Below are positions 10,601 through 23,520 of a stretch of 64,000 bases of DNA, piece by piece. A model generated the notes under the pieces. The model saw only the letters and a program-made list of their open reading frames with translations, searched no databases and had not been told where the DNA came from. Position numbers and translations under genes: made by a program. Every line of letters begins with the position of its first letter. The stretch's first letter is position 1. The stretch spans positions 6,136,501 through 6,200,500 of the forward strand of contig OX485805.1 in assembly GCA_950295325.1 (NCBI GenBank). Reading direction: 5' to 3'. Source of the DNA: Polytrichum commune. Taxonomy: Eukaryota > Streptophyta > Polytrichopsida > Polytrichales > Polytrichaceae.

Positions 10601-13600
10601 AGTCGTCCATCCCGAAGGTCAAAGGGTTGTTATAGATTCGGGCTCGGGAAGTCTAGGTCCTAATTTTTACAATTATGGGGATAATGGGGATTATGCCCAA
10701 TGGCTAAGGGAGTACCCCGAGTCCGAGGTTGATGTAATGGTTACATTTCACCAAGTAGGCTTAGGGAGTGAATTTCCTAGTGTTAGTTTAGGAGAGGGCT
10801 CATTGTTGGAGCCATGTGAGGTGCTCACCGAGGAAGAGTGGGTTAGCGGTGGGTTAACACCTTGGGTAGATGACGTGGAAGAGGGTGAGGTTAGTTTAAT
10901 TCATGTAGATGGGACTCAAGAGGAGGATGTGATTATTGAGTCATCGAAATTGGAGGAGCCTTTACATTTCAAGACCACGTCTACGGGGATAGTTGTAGGT
11001 CAAGATGTGAAAGATTACCCCAATGTGCCTTCCGATTGGTATCGGAACAAAGAGGAACAAGCACATGTGTCGGAAGCGGATTGGCGGTACGTGGATGTGA
11101 AATTAAAGAATGGAAAAACCCGACAAATGAAGATGGGCTCCAAATTGGGGGAGAAAGAGGTTAGGGAGTATAGCAATTTGGTGGATGAGTTTAGTGATAC
11201 TTTTGCATGGTCCTACGATGAGCTTAAGGGAATTCCTAGGGAAATGGTAGAGCACCGGATTCCTTTAATTCCGGGGGCGAGGCCAATTAGACAAAAGGAG
11301 AGGAGGATGAATCCTCAATTGCAATTGTTGGTGAAAGCGGAATTGGAAAGGTTATTGAAGGCCGGGTTTATCAAGCCGGTGGAAATCACGGATTGGGTTT
11401 CTCCTATGGTCTTAGTAAAGAAAAAAAATGGGAAATTAAGGGTTTGTGTCGACTATAGGAAATTGAATTCGTGCACACAAAAGGATCACTTCCCCTTACC
11501 TTTTATCACCTTGTTGCTTGAGGAGGTTGGAGGTCATTCGCGATATACCTTTATGGATGGGTATGCGGGTTATAATCAAATTTCCATAGCCCTCCAAGAT
11601 ATCCATAAAACGGCTTTTACTACACCTTGGGGTACTTTTGTGTGGGTAGTGATGCCATTTGGGTTATGTAATGCCCCGGCTACTTTCCAATGATTAGTAA
11701 TGTATATCTTCACCGACTTGTTGTTCAAATCCATGACCGTCTTTGTGGACGATTTTAGCACACAAAGTAATGTGGATGATCACCTACATTGTGTTAGGGA
11801 GGCATTGGTTAGGTGTAGGAAGATGAGGTTAGCATTGAACCCGGATAAGACATTTTTGGGAGTGAATAAGGGAGTGTTGTTGGGTTATGTTGTTAGTGAG
11901 AAAGGTAGAGAACCCGATCCGGATAAGATTGCGGCCATAAGCGACTTGGCAACTCCAACCAATTCCAAGGGGATCTCTAAGTTGTTAGGACATGTGGGAT
12001 GGTACCGGGAACTTATTCCTAATTTTTCAAAGATAGCGGTGCCCATTACCCATTTGCTCAAAAAGGATGTCAAATTCGAGTGGACGGATGCTTGTCAAAA
12101 AGCCTTTGAGGAATTGCGGGATAGGTTGAGCACCTATCCGGTGTTGATACCACCCAATTGGGATAAACCTTTTCACGTCTATTGTGATGCTAGTAATGTG
12201 GCAATAGGGAGTGCGCTTTGTCAAGCAACGGGAGAAAAAGAGAAGGATCAACCTATAGCTTATGCGAGTAAGCAATTGACCCCCGCCGAAAGAAACTACT
12301 CTACAACGGAGAGGGAGTGCCTAGCCATGGTGTTTTCCGTTAAAAAGTTTAGGCATTACCTCATGTGCAACCCGGTTGTATTTTTTGTTGACCACATGGC
12401 TATCAAGTATCTAATTAACAAGGCTGAGTTAAGTGGTAGGTTAGCTAGGTGGGTTTTGTTATTAGAAGAATTCGACTACACGGTGGAATATAAACCATGT
12501 CGTATGCATTTACAAGCGGACCACTTGTCTAGGTTGTCGGAGGAGATAGGAAAAAATCCGGTAAATGATATGTTAGTAGATGATAGCCTCTTTGTGGTCA
12601 CTTCTACACCGGAGTGGTATGCGGGCATAGTGGAATTTCTAACAACCCACAAGTTGCCCAAAGAGTGGACAAAAGAAGAGAGAAGGAAGGTGAGGGTAAA
12701 TAGTAGGCAATTTGTTGTAGTGGGCCATAGGTTGTTTAGAAGGGGGTCCGATGGTATTTTACGACGATGCGTGTCAAAAACGGAGGTTGAAGCGATTTTA
12801 ATCGCTTGCCACGATAGCGCTTGCGGCGGTCACTTCTCGGGTCAACTCACCGGGCAAAAAATACTTAGAGCGGGCTACTTTTGGCCTACACTATTTAAGG
12901 ACGCCCATGACTATGTAAGGAAATGCGACGCTTGCCAACGGTATGCCCGAGACGACCTTAGAATGGAGATGCCTTTACATGTATCATTACCCTTAATTCC
13001 TTTCGAAAAATGGGGCATCGACTATGTGGGTGAGGTCCATCCCCAATCTTCAAAATGAATGAAATATATTGTGGTGGCAACCGAGTACCTCACCAAATGG
13101 GCGGAAGCCAAAGCGGTGAAGACCGACACGGTGGAACACGCGGCAACATTTATGTACGAAAACATAATTTCGCGGTTCGGGGTGCCGAAGATCCTAGTAA
13201 GCGATAGGGGTACTCACTTTTTGAATGACTTGATTCGAGAGATGACAGAGAAATTTAAAATTGATCACCGGAAGACTACTCCCTACCACCCACAAACCAA
13301 TGGACAAACGGAAAGGGTTAACGGAATTTTGGTGAGTATACTACGCAAGACGGTTATAGACTCGAAGCGGGATTGGGATACGAAACTAACGGCGGCACTT
13401 TGGGCATACCGTACAACCTATAAGGTAACTACGCGTGCTACACCATTTTCCTTAGTCTATGGTCTTGAAGCGACACTACCAATCGAATATGAAGTCGAGT
13501 CACTTAGGGTGGCCGTGAGTACGAGACTTACCGAAAGTCAATCCTTACGAAATCGACTAACCGATTTGGAAGCACTTGACGAAGGGAGGAGAATGGCGGC

Positions 13601-13862
13601 TCAACATATTGAGGCAATCCAAAGAAGGAGAAAGATTACTTTCGACAAACGACATAAGAGAAGGGCCCTAACACCGGGAATGATGGTCATGATTCAAGAC
13701 GCACGAAAGCTTGAATTTCCGGCGAAATTCAATGCGGTATGGTTAGGACCTTACCTTGTCTATGAGGTCTTTCCTAATAATTCAATTCAATTGGAAACGT
13801 TGAATGGTGAGCTCTTTCCTACCCGTACATCGGGAAGTAGATGTAAGGAGTACCGAGCTTGA
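7623..13862 (+). pseudogene. Ty3 gag-pol polyprotein, interrupted by two in-frame TGA codons
   Basis: One reading frame from 7,623 to 13,862 encodes the whole polyprotein, broken by TGA at 11,691-11,693 (inside RT) and at 13,056-13,058 (inside integrase). Domains: retrotransposon gag (about residues 140-310), CCHC knuckle CVQCGQPGHTRQFC (near 430) and a second Cys/His cluster; aspartic protease with VDGGSS in place of the usual D-S/T-G (near 850); RT from about 1,195, with its FVDD catalytic motif just after the first stop (about 11,733); RNase H (VYCDAS, about 12,180); an integrase H2C2 zinc domain (about 12,800-12,950); and a DDE core after the second stop (SDRGTHF, TNGQTERVNG). All flanking codons stay in one phase, so only point nonsense changes separate the pieces. 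The element cannot make full-length Pol as it stands. Confidence 0.9.
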
Positions 13863-13923
13863 CTAGGCAACTTACCCTTGGAGCAAGAGATGTTTGGATT
13901 CATCCCCCGATGGTCGCCAATTA

Positions 13924-15422
13924 TGTGAGCCCAAAAGGGTGCCCACATTTAGTCTTAGACCCTTGAAACGTTAGTTGATGCACTTTGAAGTAGCATGTTA
14001 CTTCACAAAAATATAAAAAGAGTGAAATGTTAGTCTTAGAAGTACCATGTTGTAAGAGGCTAGGATGTGAGTTGTTATTGTGTTTTTACCTTCGGAAGGA
14101 TTTGAGTGAATGAGGATAGGTAAGGAGAACTTGGATTGAGTAGTTAGTGAGTAGGCTAGTACAAATGGATGGAGACAACCAAAGTGACTCAAAAGGCAAG
14201 TGCATTCGAATTGGGATGAATGGAGGATCACATGAAGCGCACAAGTGGACCACCTCATCATGGCCACTTAATGGGGAAGGCCCAAGGAAGAATGCAAGGT
14301 GGAGGATAAGCAAATTCTCAAAGCACCAATCAAATCACGAGTTAAGCATCGTGGTTTGAATTAAGTGGTGAGCGACGATTTGGGAAAGTAAGGGGAGAAA
14401 GTTATGGCGGCGGAAAGCGAAGGAGGCTAAGTTTGGGTTGAAGCATCCCAAGTTTGGTAAAGTGTGGTAGGTAGAAAGCCAAGGCTAGTTAAATGTTCGA
14501 ATTAGGATCCTTGTTGATCATTTGAGGGAGGAAGGCTTAGAAGATAGGATTGGCGCCTACTAAGTAGGAGGAAATCTCAAGGGCTTATCGTGAGCCTTGA
14601 GGGTGCTCACCCCCTCAAGCTTACTATATAATCCCTCATTCTTCCCTCACTCATCCTCTCTTTCCTTTGTGCTCCAAGGCACCCCACGAGTTATAAGTGT
14701 GGGTGTGGGAAGCCATATTGGAGCACATGTGTGTGCTTAGTTTTTAGTTTGAGAGCCAAGGCTTGTTAGCCTTGAAGAGGGCTTGACCTCTTGGTAGAAT
14801 TAGTGTTGACGTGAAGGATTTTAAAGTTAATTCATGATTCCAATTTGTGGTACTTAAAGTTCATGTTTTGAATACACGTGGTTGCAAGTTCCATGTTTAA
14901 GAGTTGAGCACTTGATGTTGTGATGAGTGCAAAAATATACTTGTGTGGATTAGTTAGTCTTAGTGAAGTTAGGAAATTCTCTCTCCCCCTCTCCTCTCTA
15001 GGATTTTAGGATTTTAGGATTAGAGAAGAATTGTGTGATTAGAAAGGGGTTGTTAGTAGAATTAGGGAAATTAGGTAGGAAGATTAGTTAAGGGCTTGAA
15101 TAATTAGTGAGGTAGTTGGGGATTACAACTACAAAGTTGTGGGTTCATGAAGGAGCTGGGTTTATGAAGGAGCTGGGTTTGTTTAGTTAGAAAGTAAAGA
15201 GCTGGGTTTATGAAGGAGCTGGGTTTGTTTAGTTAGAAGCTAAGAAGCTGGGTTTATGAAGGAGCTGGGTTTATGAAGGAGCTAGTTAAATCCAAGACCA
15301 CTTGAAGGGTGAACCTTGCACTATGGACTCATCCAAGTCCAAATCCAATACCGCGGAGGAATGTGAGCCCAAACCCACTACTCGGACTACGGACGCTTAA
15401 GGGTGGGGGGTTTGGCCTCACA
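13924..15422 (+). repeat. 3' LTR of the Ty3 element (1,499 bp, internally deleted)
   Basis: Same ends as the 5' LTR (TGTGAGCCC to CCTCACA) but about 650 bp shorter. The sequence jumps from the minisatellite (GAAGGAGCT, about 15,285) straight to AGTTAAATCC, which corresponds to about 6,571 in the 5' LTR. A clear polypurine tract directly before this LTR is not evident; the nearest purine-rich run is GGAGCAAGAGATG at about 13,879. Confidence 0.92.
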
Positions 15423-16070
15423 ACCCTCCCGAGTATGGCTAATCCCCAATGTAAGGTAATTTGGCATAAACATCGTGCCCAAAGGAAGTTGCTTTTATGT
15501 GGTTTGTCCTTCACAAATTTGTTGTTGTCAATGAATGGAGAGGTTGGATTTCAGATGAAGTTGACAAGAGTTGCCCTCATTGTGGACCTCTGAGCGTGGA
15601 GTCTATGGAGCACAAATATTACAAATGCCCATTGGCACAACTAGTATGGAGATATGCTGCCAACATCGTGTGGTGACTTCATGTTAAATGTACCAATGCA
15701 TGGCCACGTAAGTCTTTTTCTAAGCTTTAGTGACTTCTTGATAAAGATCTTCCGGACCCTCTCAAAAAATACCATCGGATTTGGTTATTCCTATGTAGTG
15801 GTTTAACTTGGATCATTTGGAAACAATGGAATGACATGATCTTCAACTCCATTTACTGGCCAATTGAGAAAACTCGACAACATGTTTGGGATGCTCGCCT
15901 TGACTATGGTAGGATTGAGTGGCAAAGGATCCTTAAGGCTTTAGAGAAAGCATGTGATGTTGCTTTGAAATACTACGATAAGATGTGGTGTGTCAAAGTC
16001 CTTATTGCCACTAGAAGTAATTTAGTAGTTTATTGGAAGATTAGACACAAGACAAGTATTATCACTTGAT
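15423..16070 (+). mobile_element. LINE 3' coding end with zf-RVT domain (decayed)
   Basis: Right-hand continuation of the LINE after the Ty3 insertion. The translation shows a Cys-x2-Cys pair (CPHCG at 15,572-15,586) followed by EHKYYKCP at about 15,608-15,631, the zf-RVT zinc-binding pattern found at the C-terminus of plant LINE RT proteins. A tail follows with IWKQWNDMIFNS and DYGRIEWQRIL (about 15,812-15,930), matching the usual W-x-x-RN-x-x-F and Y-x-R-x-x-W motifs. Frameshifts separate the blocks. Confidence 0.7.
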
Positions 16071-16599
16071 GCCCCATGGGTCCACGATTGGGTTTTTCTC
16101 CATGGTGGTTTGCTTTTGGTTATATTTTGCAATTGCATACAATCGTTGATCCTAGTGTGGGCATGGTATAAAGTGTGGGCACCTATTGTGGGCAGTGTAC
16201 TCAAAGTGGACACAATCTAGGATTGGTTCAAATTCACGTCTAGAATCCAAAAATGCCATAGACAATGTTTATTTCAATATTATCATTGAGTTAACATTAG
16301 TCTCTATCGCATGGAGGCACACACACTTAGCCACTCTAGAGAATTAGCCGGTTTGAAACTATCTTGATGTGCTTGCAATCCCATGAGCCTTTTGGCTTCC
16401 TGAAGTCTAGAATTCATTTCATTTCACTATGTTTGGTTAGACTCACAATAGGTACATATCTTAGGCCATGTTTTTTTTAGAGACGGACCTGCACTAATCT
16501 TACATAAGGTGAAAATGTAGTCAATTATATTACAACACACATTTATTTTTCTTAAAGGTGATTTGATTTTGATATTAGCATTAGACGTCTGGGATTGAA

Positions 16600-17050
16600 G
16601 AATTCTAGTGCTTATGAAATGGTCATATAGCCCCCCCCCTCCCCAAAGTATGTTGTTTATTTAACCTAGAGCGGTAAGCGTATTTTGAGCACATAGTCCA
16701 ATCTTTATTGATGTTTTTTTTCTTGGGTGCCTATTTCTTGGATCCTCACCTAACCACATACCACTCAAATATAGGTGGTCATATTCTCGCTATGTTGGAA
16801 TTAGGCACATTACCTAATAACAAAAAAAGACAAGTGGGTTGTTTTGCTACACTTTTAACTCCACACCCACTTCATGTAGGACATGAAACACTCAATCATT
16901 GCAAGGTGATTAGCAAATCCAAAATATCGTAAATGTAAGCATTTTCCTCATAATTTTTGAACCTCGTATGAATATTTTAATCAATCTCAAAGTGATGCTT
17001 ATTATTTTTATTAAATGATCATACATATCTTTATAATTGAACCTAGAAAG
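16600..17050 (+). repeat. Dispersed repeat family R1, copy 1
   Basis: Shares blocks with 47,690-48,040 and 49,720-50,060: AAATGGTCATATAG, TTGAGCACATAGTCCAATCT, CACCTAACCACATACCACTCAAAT, ACCCACTT..GAAACACTC and GTGATTAGCAAATCC. Blocks appear in the order B-A-B', as if cut from a tandem array. No TIR or TSD was found. Confidence 0.6.
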
Positions 17051-18344
17051 GTTAAAACTTTGAGCACACACTTAGGTCCATGCCTGACTATACACCACTC
17101 GCATACACGCGTGGATTTGAAAATGTACACTAAAATGACATGTGATGACTAACCGAATTAGGTTGGCTTGCTTTAGGATTGATTCATCTTGGAGGTCTTT
17201 TATCATGAACTGGAATACATATATGCTATAAATCTTTTAAGGTATTATGCGGGTGTTATTTGCTTACTTTTCTTAATCAAACACTATTTTTGATTGATGC
17301 ATAATTATTGAGGATCAAGGAACAAACACCATGAAAGACACAAGTTTAAACTACATGACTCAAACTACATATTCAACCACAACGTCAAACTATTAACCAA
17401 TCCTCATTCAACATTGAATTCAATTGAGGAGGGAGGGGGGGGGGGTTCAATTAAGGAATCAATAAACATGCACTTCCGAAGAACCATAAACTTACTAGAT
17501 TAAGGGCGATCCAAATTTCTATATGATTATAGATATGCTAATGCAACACGTATTTGAAGACATGAATATGTTCAATAGAAGATGGAGAATACGGAAAAAA
17601 AACTCACCGAATAACACCCCCATACCTTAAAGGTTGGAATGGTAGAACCCATCCATCCAGTGCAATGTGGAATTTGAAGCCTTTGACTTGAATTCCAATG
17701 GATGTTGATGATACCTTAGTTGAGGAATCAGTTTGAAGCACGGCATGTCTTATTCCATGTCTTATTGTGGTGGACCGTGGTAGATCCCTTCACTCCTTCC
17801 TTTTAGATAATGTTAGATTCCACATTCCAAACTCAACTGCCAATGTATATGGGCCTTATGTGGTCACTTTTAATTGGACGCCTCTAATTGAGTGGTTTTG
17901 TTAACATGGCAAGGAATTGCAGTTAAAAATGAACACCAAAAAAAAAACGTGTCACAACAAGGTTGAATTATGTGTTCATAATATACACACCAACGACCAC
18001 TTAGGTTCAGATAATATTACTTAGCAGCATTGTTGGGTTTTCTTTCTTCATTTAGACCATACCGTCAATCTCATAATCAACGATGGGCGATGACAAGTTA
18101 TGACCATTGTGTACAATCAACATCCACCCATGATTTTGATTTGGTTATAAGAACATCACGGAAGAACTATCCAGGTAGTATATGTTTAAAGAATTCATGG
18201 ACCCACAAACTCATGCCTATGGTTGAGGAATGATATGTATACTTAACACAGTTGGGAGGGCTTATGTGAAAAGAAAAGAAAAAATAAAGGAAAAAAACAA
18301 AACGTGGGTGTTGTGTCACCGGCGTGAATATCAACATGTTCCAC

Positions 18345-18540
18345 TTATACTAATTGTGGCTTCCATAATGCAATATATGGGTTAGCTCCTTCCTCTCTGA
18401 AGGTGAACTTATGTGAAATTTCTAAAATGGATGTGAAAATCATCATTTTGACCTCCCTCACCTCCAACTTTGAAACTTGAGATGACAATCTTTGCAATTC
18501 GCAATCGCCAGTTGGATGAGGCAAGGTAAGCAATAAACCC
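18345..18540 (+). repeat. Dispersed repeat family R3, copy 1
   Basis: Similar to 41,800-42,000: both carry an AAAATC.TCATTTTGACC...CTCAACTTTGA.. block followed by GATGA/TAGTCTTTGCAATTCGCAA-like sequence. Both are diverged and non-coding. Confidence 0.45.
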
Positions 18541-19295
18541 CACCACAAGGTAGGCAATGCACCAAGGAGATTCTTGAACATGCTCAATTTCACATCGGAA
18601 TGCCTGATGTTGGTTTTTCTTTTCTTTGAGGCGATTCCCGATCCAATCCAACGGTCACGACTGTTTGTGGAGTTGGGAGTGTCCACAATAGCGCCGAGTA
18701 CTTTGCCAATTCTGACTGTCAAAAGAAACGTTTAGGTCCACGGAGCTCCTGTGTGGTGCTTACCAAAGCAACCTGTGAGAAATGTTTGGTCCCCCGTTTT
18801 GTCATGGTTTAATAAATCGGATTGCAACAGAGCCGGGAATCATCAGGATGCTCTTGTTATTGGCGGCAAGAGTACGTAAAGAGAAAATGGATAGCACAGG
18901 AATCAAAAGCCTCATCGTTGAAGCTTGCACTCCAAATCTATCTTAGACACCTACGTTTTGGTTGTGTCTTTGGATGCACCACAATTGAAGGCTTTTACGA
19001 ACTTTGATTTCCTTGTGTCTACGTTGTAGGTATAATATAGCAAGCTTAAGAGCGAATCGAAGCCGCGAAAGTTAAGTATCTTACATTAATGCAGGGGTGC
19101 CAGAACCTTTGACTCGACTGGAGCTGAAAAGTGGAGCGCATGGATTGCATGATTCTTAATTTGCATTCGCTTTGGAACGAAATAGGAGCTCCTCACCAAA
19201 CATGCCTTTCCAGCAGCATGAATCCAGGTGGCAGCTAGTTGTGCTAGTGAGTAGCTGCTTGCTTGATGACTTTACTCTTCTGCAATGCCCCTTTT

Positions 19296-19318
19296 TGTTT
19301 GTTTGTTTGTTTGTTTGT
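19296..19318 (+). repeat. GTTT microsatellite
   Basis: About five to six tandem GTTT units. Confidence 0.85.
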
Positions 19319-20579
19319 GTCAAGAGGCTTGATAGAGATCAGTGTCCGGGGAGATGTTTGGGCATAAGGTAGGTGGGTGTTATTTGGTTCCATTTTCATG
19401 TGTTCTAATTCCTATCAGTCAAATTTACACATAAAAATTCGTGTTGCACTGGCAATTTTACAATGAAGCGTATGTGAAAATCGAACTTCACCTAATTCAG
19501 TTATGATTATTGAAAGTGCATGTTTGTTGATTGTTGAGCTGGATACATAGGTCCTCCCAATTGGTTCACTATTGAGTGTAGAGTAGTGAAAATTATTTGA
19601 AGACGTAGTCCAATCTCTTGGACACGTGTGTCTTTACGATGTTTGCTCTTTGATTTTCAAATACTTTAGATTGGTACTAGATGCGTGGGTTGAAAACTAA
19701 TGTGGTCCACATTAAGTCTCATTATGGAAATTAGCATGGGCTCTAAAAATTTATTATGGCCCACATTAATTCTCATTATGAAAATTATCATGAGCTCTAA
19801 GAATTATTATGGCCCATGGTCATAGGAATATTTAGTGTAGCAATTGGTTCTCCTTGATCATTGCTAAAGATTTGACAAAATTTGAGGTAAGCGGATCTTA
19901 AGCGGACACTATTCTCATTGCACCCACTTCTCGTAGGATATACAATGCACATTTAAGATAGATGGGTCTTAGGGTGGATTTTCATGTCCATCATTCACCC
20001 ACTAGATTCTAGATAATAGTGGGTTGGATGTGTTCTCATGAAGATAACCAAAAAATAAAAATAAAACCCACTCAACCATATTATGATTGTCCACTAGAAT
20101 GTGGAGGGGCTACAACAATGGGTCACTAGACTTTCATGTGTCCAATAAAAACAATAATGGTTAGTTGGCACATATGAACCCAACCCTACGACAATTCATT
20201 TACAATTGTCCTTACGCCCACTAGAATCTGATGGACAAGCAACATACATGGAAACCTACCCTACATTAGAGATTGTTGTTTTTAGATAATTTGACATTGG
20301 AATCAACTTCAAAGACCCTAGACAACGTAGTGCAGTGCCAAGTCACCCTTAAAAATTAATCAACTACAAACCCTATGAAGGGTAAATCTATAACATGGAT
20401 GGATGAAAGGCAAGTTACAGTTGTATGCAACAACTCTCTTTCGCCAGAACTACCTTAGACACAGTCTTAACAACGTTTCAATCCCTTGCAATTGATTCTT
20501 CCAATTTGTAAACCCACAACCAAAGGATAAAACTAACTTGAATTAACTGATTTTATTCATTCATTCTCAAAAAAATTCC

Positions 20580-22900
20580 CCCTCCTGGGTAGTAGCGCAG
20601 ATAGACAAAGTGTGCTTTGGCAACTTGGCTCTGATGCATGCCCAAGCTGCCTGGGGCTCTGGAGGCAAAGTAGCTCTTTGAGTTGGCAAGCACATGCCCC
20701 TCAGGACTTATCTTAACATCTTACAACCAAGCAAAGTCAGATTACAGCTCTCCTGGCTGCCTGCCGAATCTCCACACTGGATTCATGGCAGAATGCAAGT
20801 AAGTTTAGGGCCACTTCACACACGAGCCAAGAGCCGTGACCATGGAAGTGTGAGAGCCCAAAGGAAAGTGTCCAAAGGCCGTCTCAACACACCTCCACAA
20901 TCATGTAGTGTGGTCACGGACCCTCAAGTGTAGTGTGAAGCCATATGTGACCGGGCCCTCAACCAAATGCTATTACAATGAATTTCTATTCACGTGGGTC
21001 CTCACACATGATAAAACATAACAAATCAGTAGTCGTGAGCGTTTGGAGTGCCATGGTCTTCCGGTTTTGTGTTAGACCTACCTCCAAGAGGTGGTTTTTG
21101 AAAATAATCCAAGTGACCATGAAACATGATCCTTTTGAGTTGCCATGTAGGAATCCATGTAGACTTTACATCCATCTTTGCATTCACAAAATTTGTTGGT
21201 CCCTCAAGCATAGTGTGTGATAAGACATATCCAAAAAATTATACAATTTGATTTAATTTTTGGGCCTAGGTAGCTTGCTTGTTAATAGCCTACCACATGG
21301 ACTTGGCAACCGGCTTGGTGGGTGGTGCATGAGCACCCAATCTGGTACAAAACCCTGTATAATGTAAAAGCTAGCAACCCCTTGCCAACATAGGGGGGTT
21401 GTTCTCCTTTTAGAAAGAAAGCTCAACCCCTAGGTTGACTAATGTTATTTGAAGGGAAGGGAGGGTGAAAACGTCGATTATTATTGTAGATTCTCGGTAC
21501 TTCTCATTAATTTACATTTTTTATAGTTTTAAGTGTCATGTACATTTTTTGCGAAGACCCTAAACTAGATGTCTAGAGGTCTCAAATTGTTATGTGTGCT
21601 AATTGTCAATATAATATTATTCGCCAACATAAGTAAAAATTTAAGTGAAAAGTAATTTATATTGTGATATTTAGCATACCACAATGGGGTAGTTGAGATG
21701 ATAGTTTTGTGTTCTAGTATGCAAACGGGAAGATATTATTGAGCATACTAATGACAAGTGTCGTGTGTTTATATTTTAATATGCAAGAGGAAGATATTCT
21801 TGAGCATACTAATGTCAAGTGTCATTTGTGCACACATTAGTCAATCTATAGATCATTGTGTAACATAGGCATACACCTCATAACACTATTGAACATACTC
21901 ATGCCAAGGTATTAGTAAGCGCGCTTGAACGCCAAATGTCATGAGATGACACTAATGATGAAATTGTTGATCAATAATGTAACCTAGCATATGCCTCAAA
22001 ATAGGGTAAGTGACACTAAAATACCAACATTGTGTAGGACCTTAAAGTGGGATGGATTGGCAACCAACCTTTAGAGGGGTTTAGTTTCTACTACTACCCC
22101 TTTGTAGGTGTTAGGAAACCAAACTACTGTAGCGAATGTTCACAATAGCTTCCGAGGTGACCGGTGAATCAAAAGAGTAAAAACAATGTCTACTATTATA
22201 GAGCCCTAAGAGTTACATTTTTAATCTAACTTAACCCATGATACAAGGACAAACTCTGTATTAGTATAGGGAAATTAATATGGGATATTTAAGCAACCAA
22301 ACTACAAGGGGGCGGGGGTGATATTTGTCAATTACCCTTTCAGTAGGTGTTAGGAAACCAAACCGGTGTGTATCCCATCCGTTAGGAATGTGAAAACACG
22401 TAGAATTATTCTAAAACATGTAAATGGTTGGGCTACATGACACCGGAATCAACATCATAGTGCATGAATTCTAATGTAAATGTTGTTAACACTGTCACTT
22501 TAAGCATCAAGTATAAATATTCCTTATTATATTCTAAAACTAAAATGATTATTATTATAAATTGACATCAGATTCCAACACGCCAAAGTAAGGTTACTTT
22601 AAATTTTATATGCAAAAGCTATAAGGGTTCAATGTTTTATTGGTAGGTTAACCAAGACCAAATGGGAACATGAACGATAATGAAGTGGGTGGACATTCTC
22701 ATAATCAATGTATTTATTTATTGTGCAAGATTCCAGGATGTTGATTTTAACATCATCCACCTTAGTTAGGCCTAATTTGAATGAATCGCCCCTCAACATG
22801 TAGGGGGCGTGTGTTTACTAGAGCCCATTCATCCACGGTGGATGAGTTACATAGACACCATGAACTCCCAAATTGTTGTGTAAGTTACGCTTCTTTGGGA
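20580..22900. other. Gene-free spacer with degenerate repeats
   Basis: Holds one copy of repeat family R2 (about 20,810-21,215). An imperfect local repetition lies at about 21,700-21,990 (AAGATATTNTTGAGCATACTAATG blocks). There is also a 20-base direct repeat, TAGGTGTTAGGAAACCAAAC, at about 22,106 and 22,352. No gene is supported. Confidence 0.55.
20810..21215 (+). repeat. Dispersed repeat family R2, copy 1
   Basis: Related to 23,295-23,520. Both read GGGCCACTT..ACA.GCGAGCCAAG.GCC.TGAC.ATG early on, and both contain GTGA(C/A)..GAAACAT.ATCC near the other end. Non-coding and diverged. Confidence 0.5.
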
Positions 22901-22920
22901 ATACATGAGAAGTTACCGGT

Positions 22921-23134
22921 CAATGAATGGGGCTAGTTACACATGAGCCAGTTGAGTTTGAAGAATTACCGATTGAAGTTGAAGACTTCAGGAAAATTAT
23001 TCATCATTTTAGAGGAATTTATGGAATATACTTCAAATTGATAAAGAAAAAATGAAGGATTATAAGATGATACCGGTTGGACTTTGAAACACTAGGATCT
23101 TGATCGAGTATGCCCAAAAATCTTCTCGGACATT
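22921..23134 (+). mobile_element. Mutator-like MITE, copy 1 (214 bp, 9-bp TSD)
   Basis: Bounded by a perfect 9-bp direct repeat GTTACCGGT at 22,912-22,920 and 23,135-23,143. The interior aligns end to end with the copies at 26,242-26,449 and (inverted) 48,253-48,481. Shared blocks include GTTGAAG, GACTTCAGGA, ATTTTAGAGGAATTTATGGAATATAC and TCTTGATCGAGTATG-like sequence. Ends are weakly inverted (CAATGAATGGGG versus AATGTCCGAGAAG). No coding capacity. The 9-bp duplication points to mobilisation by a Mutator-like transposase. Confidence 0.8.
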
Positions 23135-23294
23135 GTTACCGGTCCGAGTTACCGCCTTTGGCACTCTCTAATGCTCCTTGGATATAAAAGAGGCCCCAAG
23201 ATAAGGCATGTGACCCTTGTGTGAGCACTTCGAGCTCCATAGAAAGTTATGGGCATTGAATTCATCTCGGGAGTGTCTCATCCAATTAGTAATT

Positions 23295-23520
23295 GCAACC
23301 CCTTTAAGGGCCACTTTACAAGCGAGCCAAGGGCCATGACTATGTAAATGCGAGGGCCCTTGACTTTCATCCAAAGGCCATATTGGTTGTTTAACTGACA
23401 TGGTGTATTGGGATTTGTACCAAGCTTACTTGTTGGATGTGGGCATGATGCAAAGTCAACCAGACCGTGAAACATTATCCATAGTCTATCATGCATGAAT
23501 CTATACAAACTTTTCATCCC
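23295..23520 (+). repeat. Dispersed repeat family R2, copy 2
   Basis: Partial, diverged copy of the sequence at 20,810-21,215. No gene in it. Confidence 0.5.

Larger units (their letters stand above)
4562..15427 (+). mobile_element. Ty3/gypsy LTR retrotransposon (Tat/Athila-like), recent, with unequal LTRs
   Basis: Complete element bounded by a perfect 5-bp target duplication, ACCCT at 4,562-4,566 and at 15,423-15,427. LTRs run from TGTGAGCCC to CCTCACA (4,567-6,713 and 13,924-15,422). Outside one large deletion in the 3' LTR and differing minisatellite copy number, the two LTRs differ at only one or two bases that I noticed, so insertion was recent. Order inside: primer-binding site, about 900 bp leader, then one long frame gag-PR-RT-RNase H-integrase. 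There is no chromodomain after the integrase. The RT sequence style (KDHFPLPFI, DGYAGYNQI) is that of the Tat/Athila branch. It is inserted in the LINE. Confidence 0.93.
16080..20580. other. Gene-free AT-rich spacer with dispersed repeats
   Basis: No credible coding exon. It contains one copy of a dispersed repeat (about 16,600-17,050), a poly-G tract (about 17,429-17,444), a diverged repeat shared with 41,800-42,000 (18,345-18,540), and a GTTT microsatellite (19,296-19,318). Short open frames here have no recognisable domain. Confidence 0.6.

Noticed and set aside
18345-18722. 125-codon minus-strand ORF
   Set aside because: It overlaps a diverged dispersed repeat (R3), has no domain, and its copy at 41.8-42.0 kb is not open.
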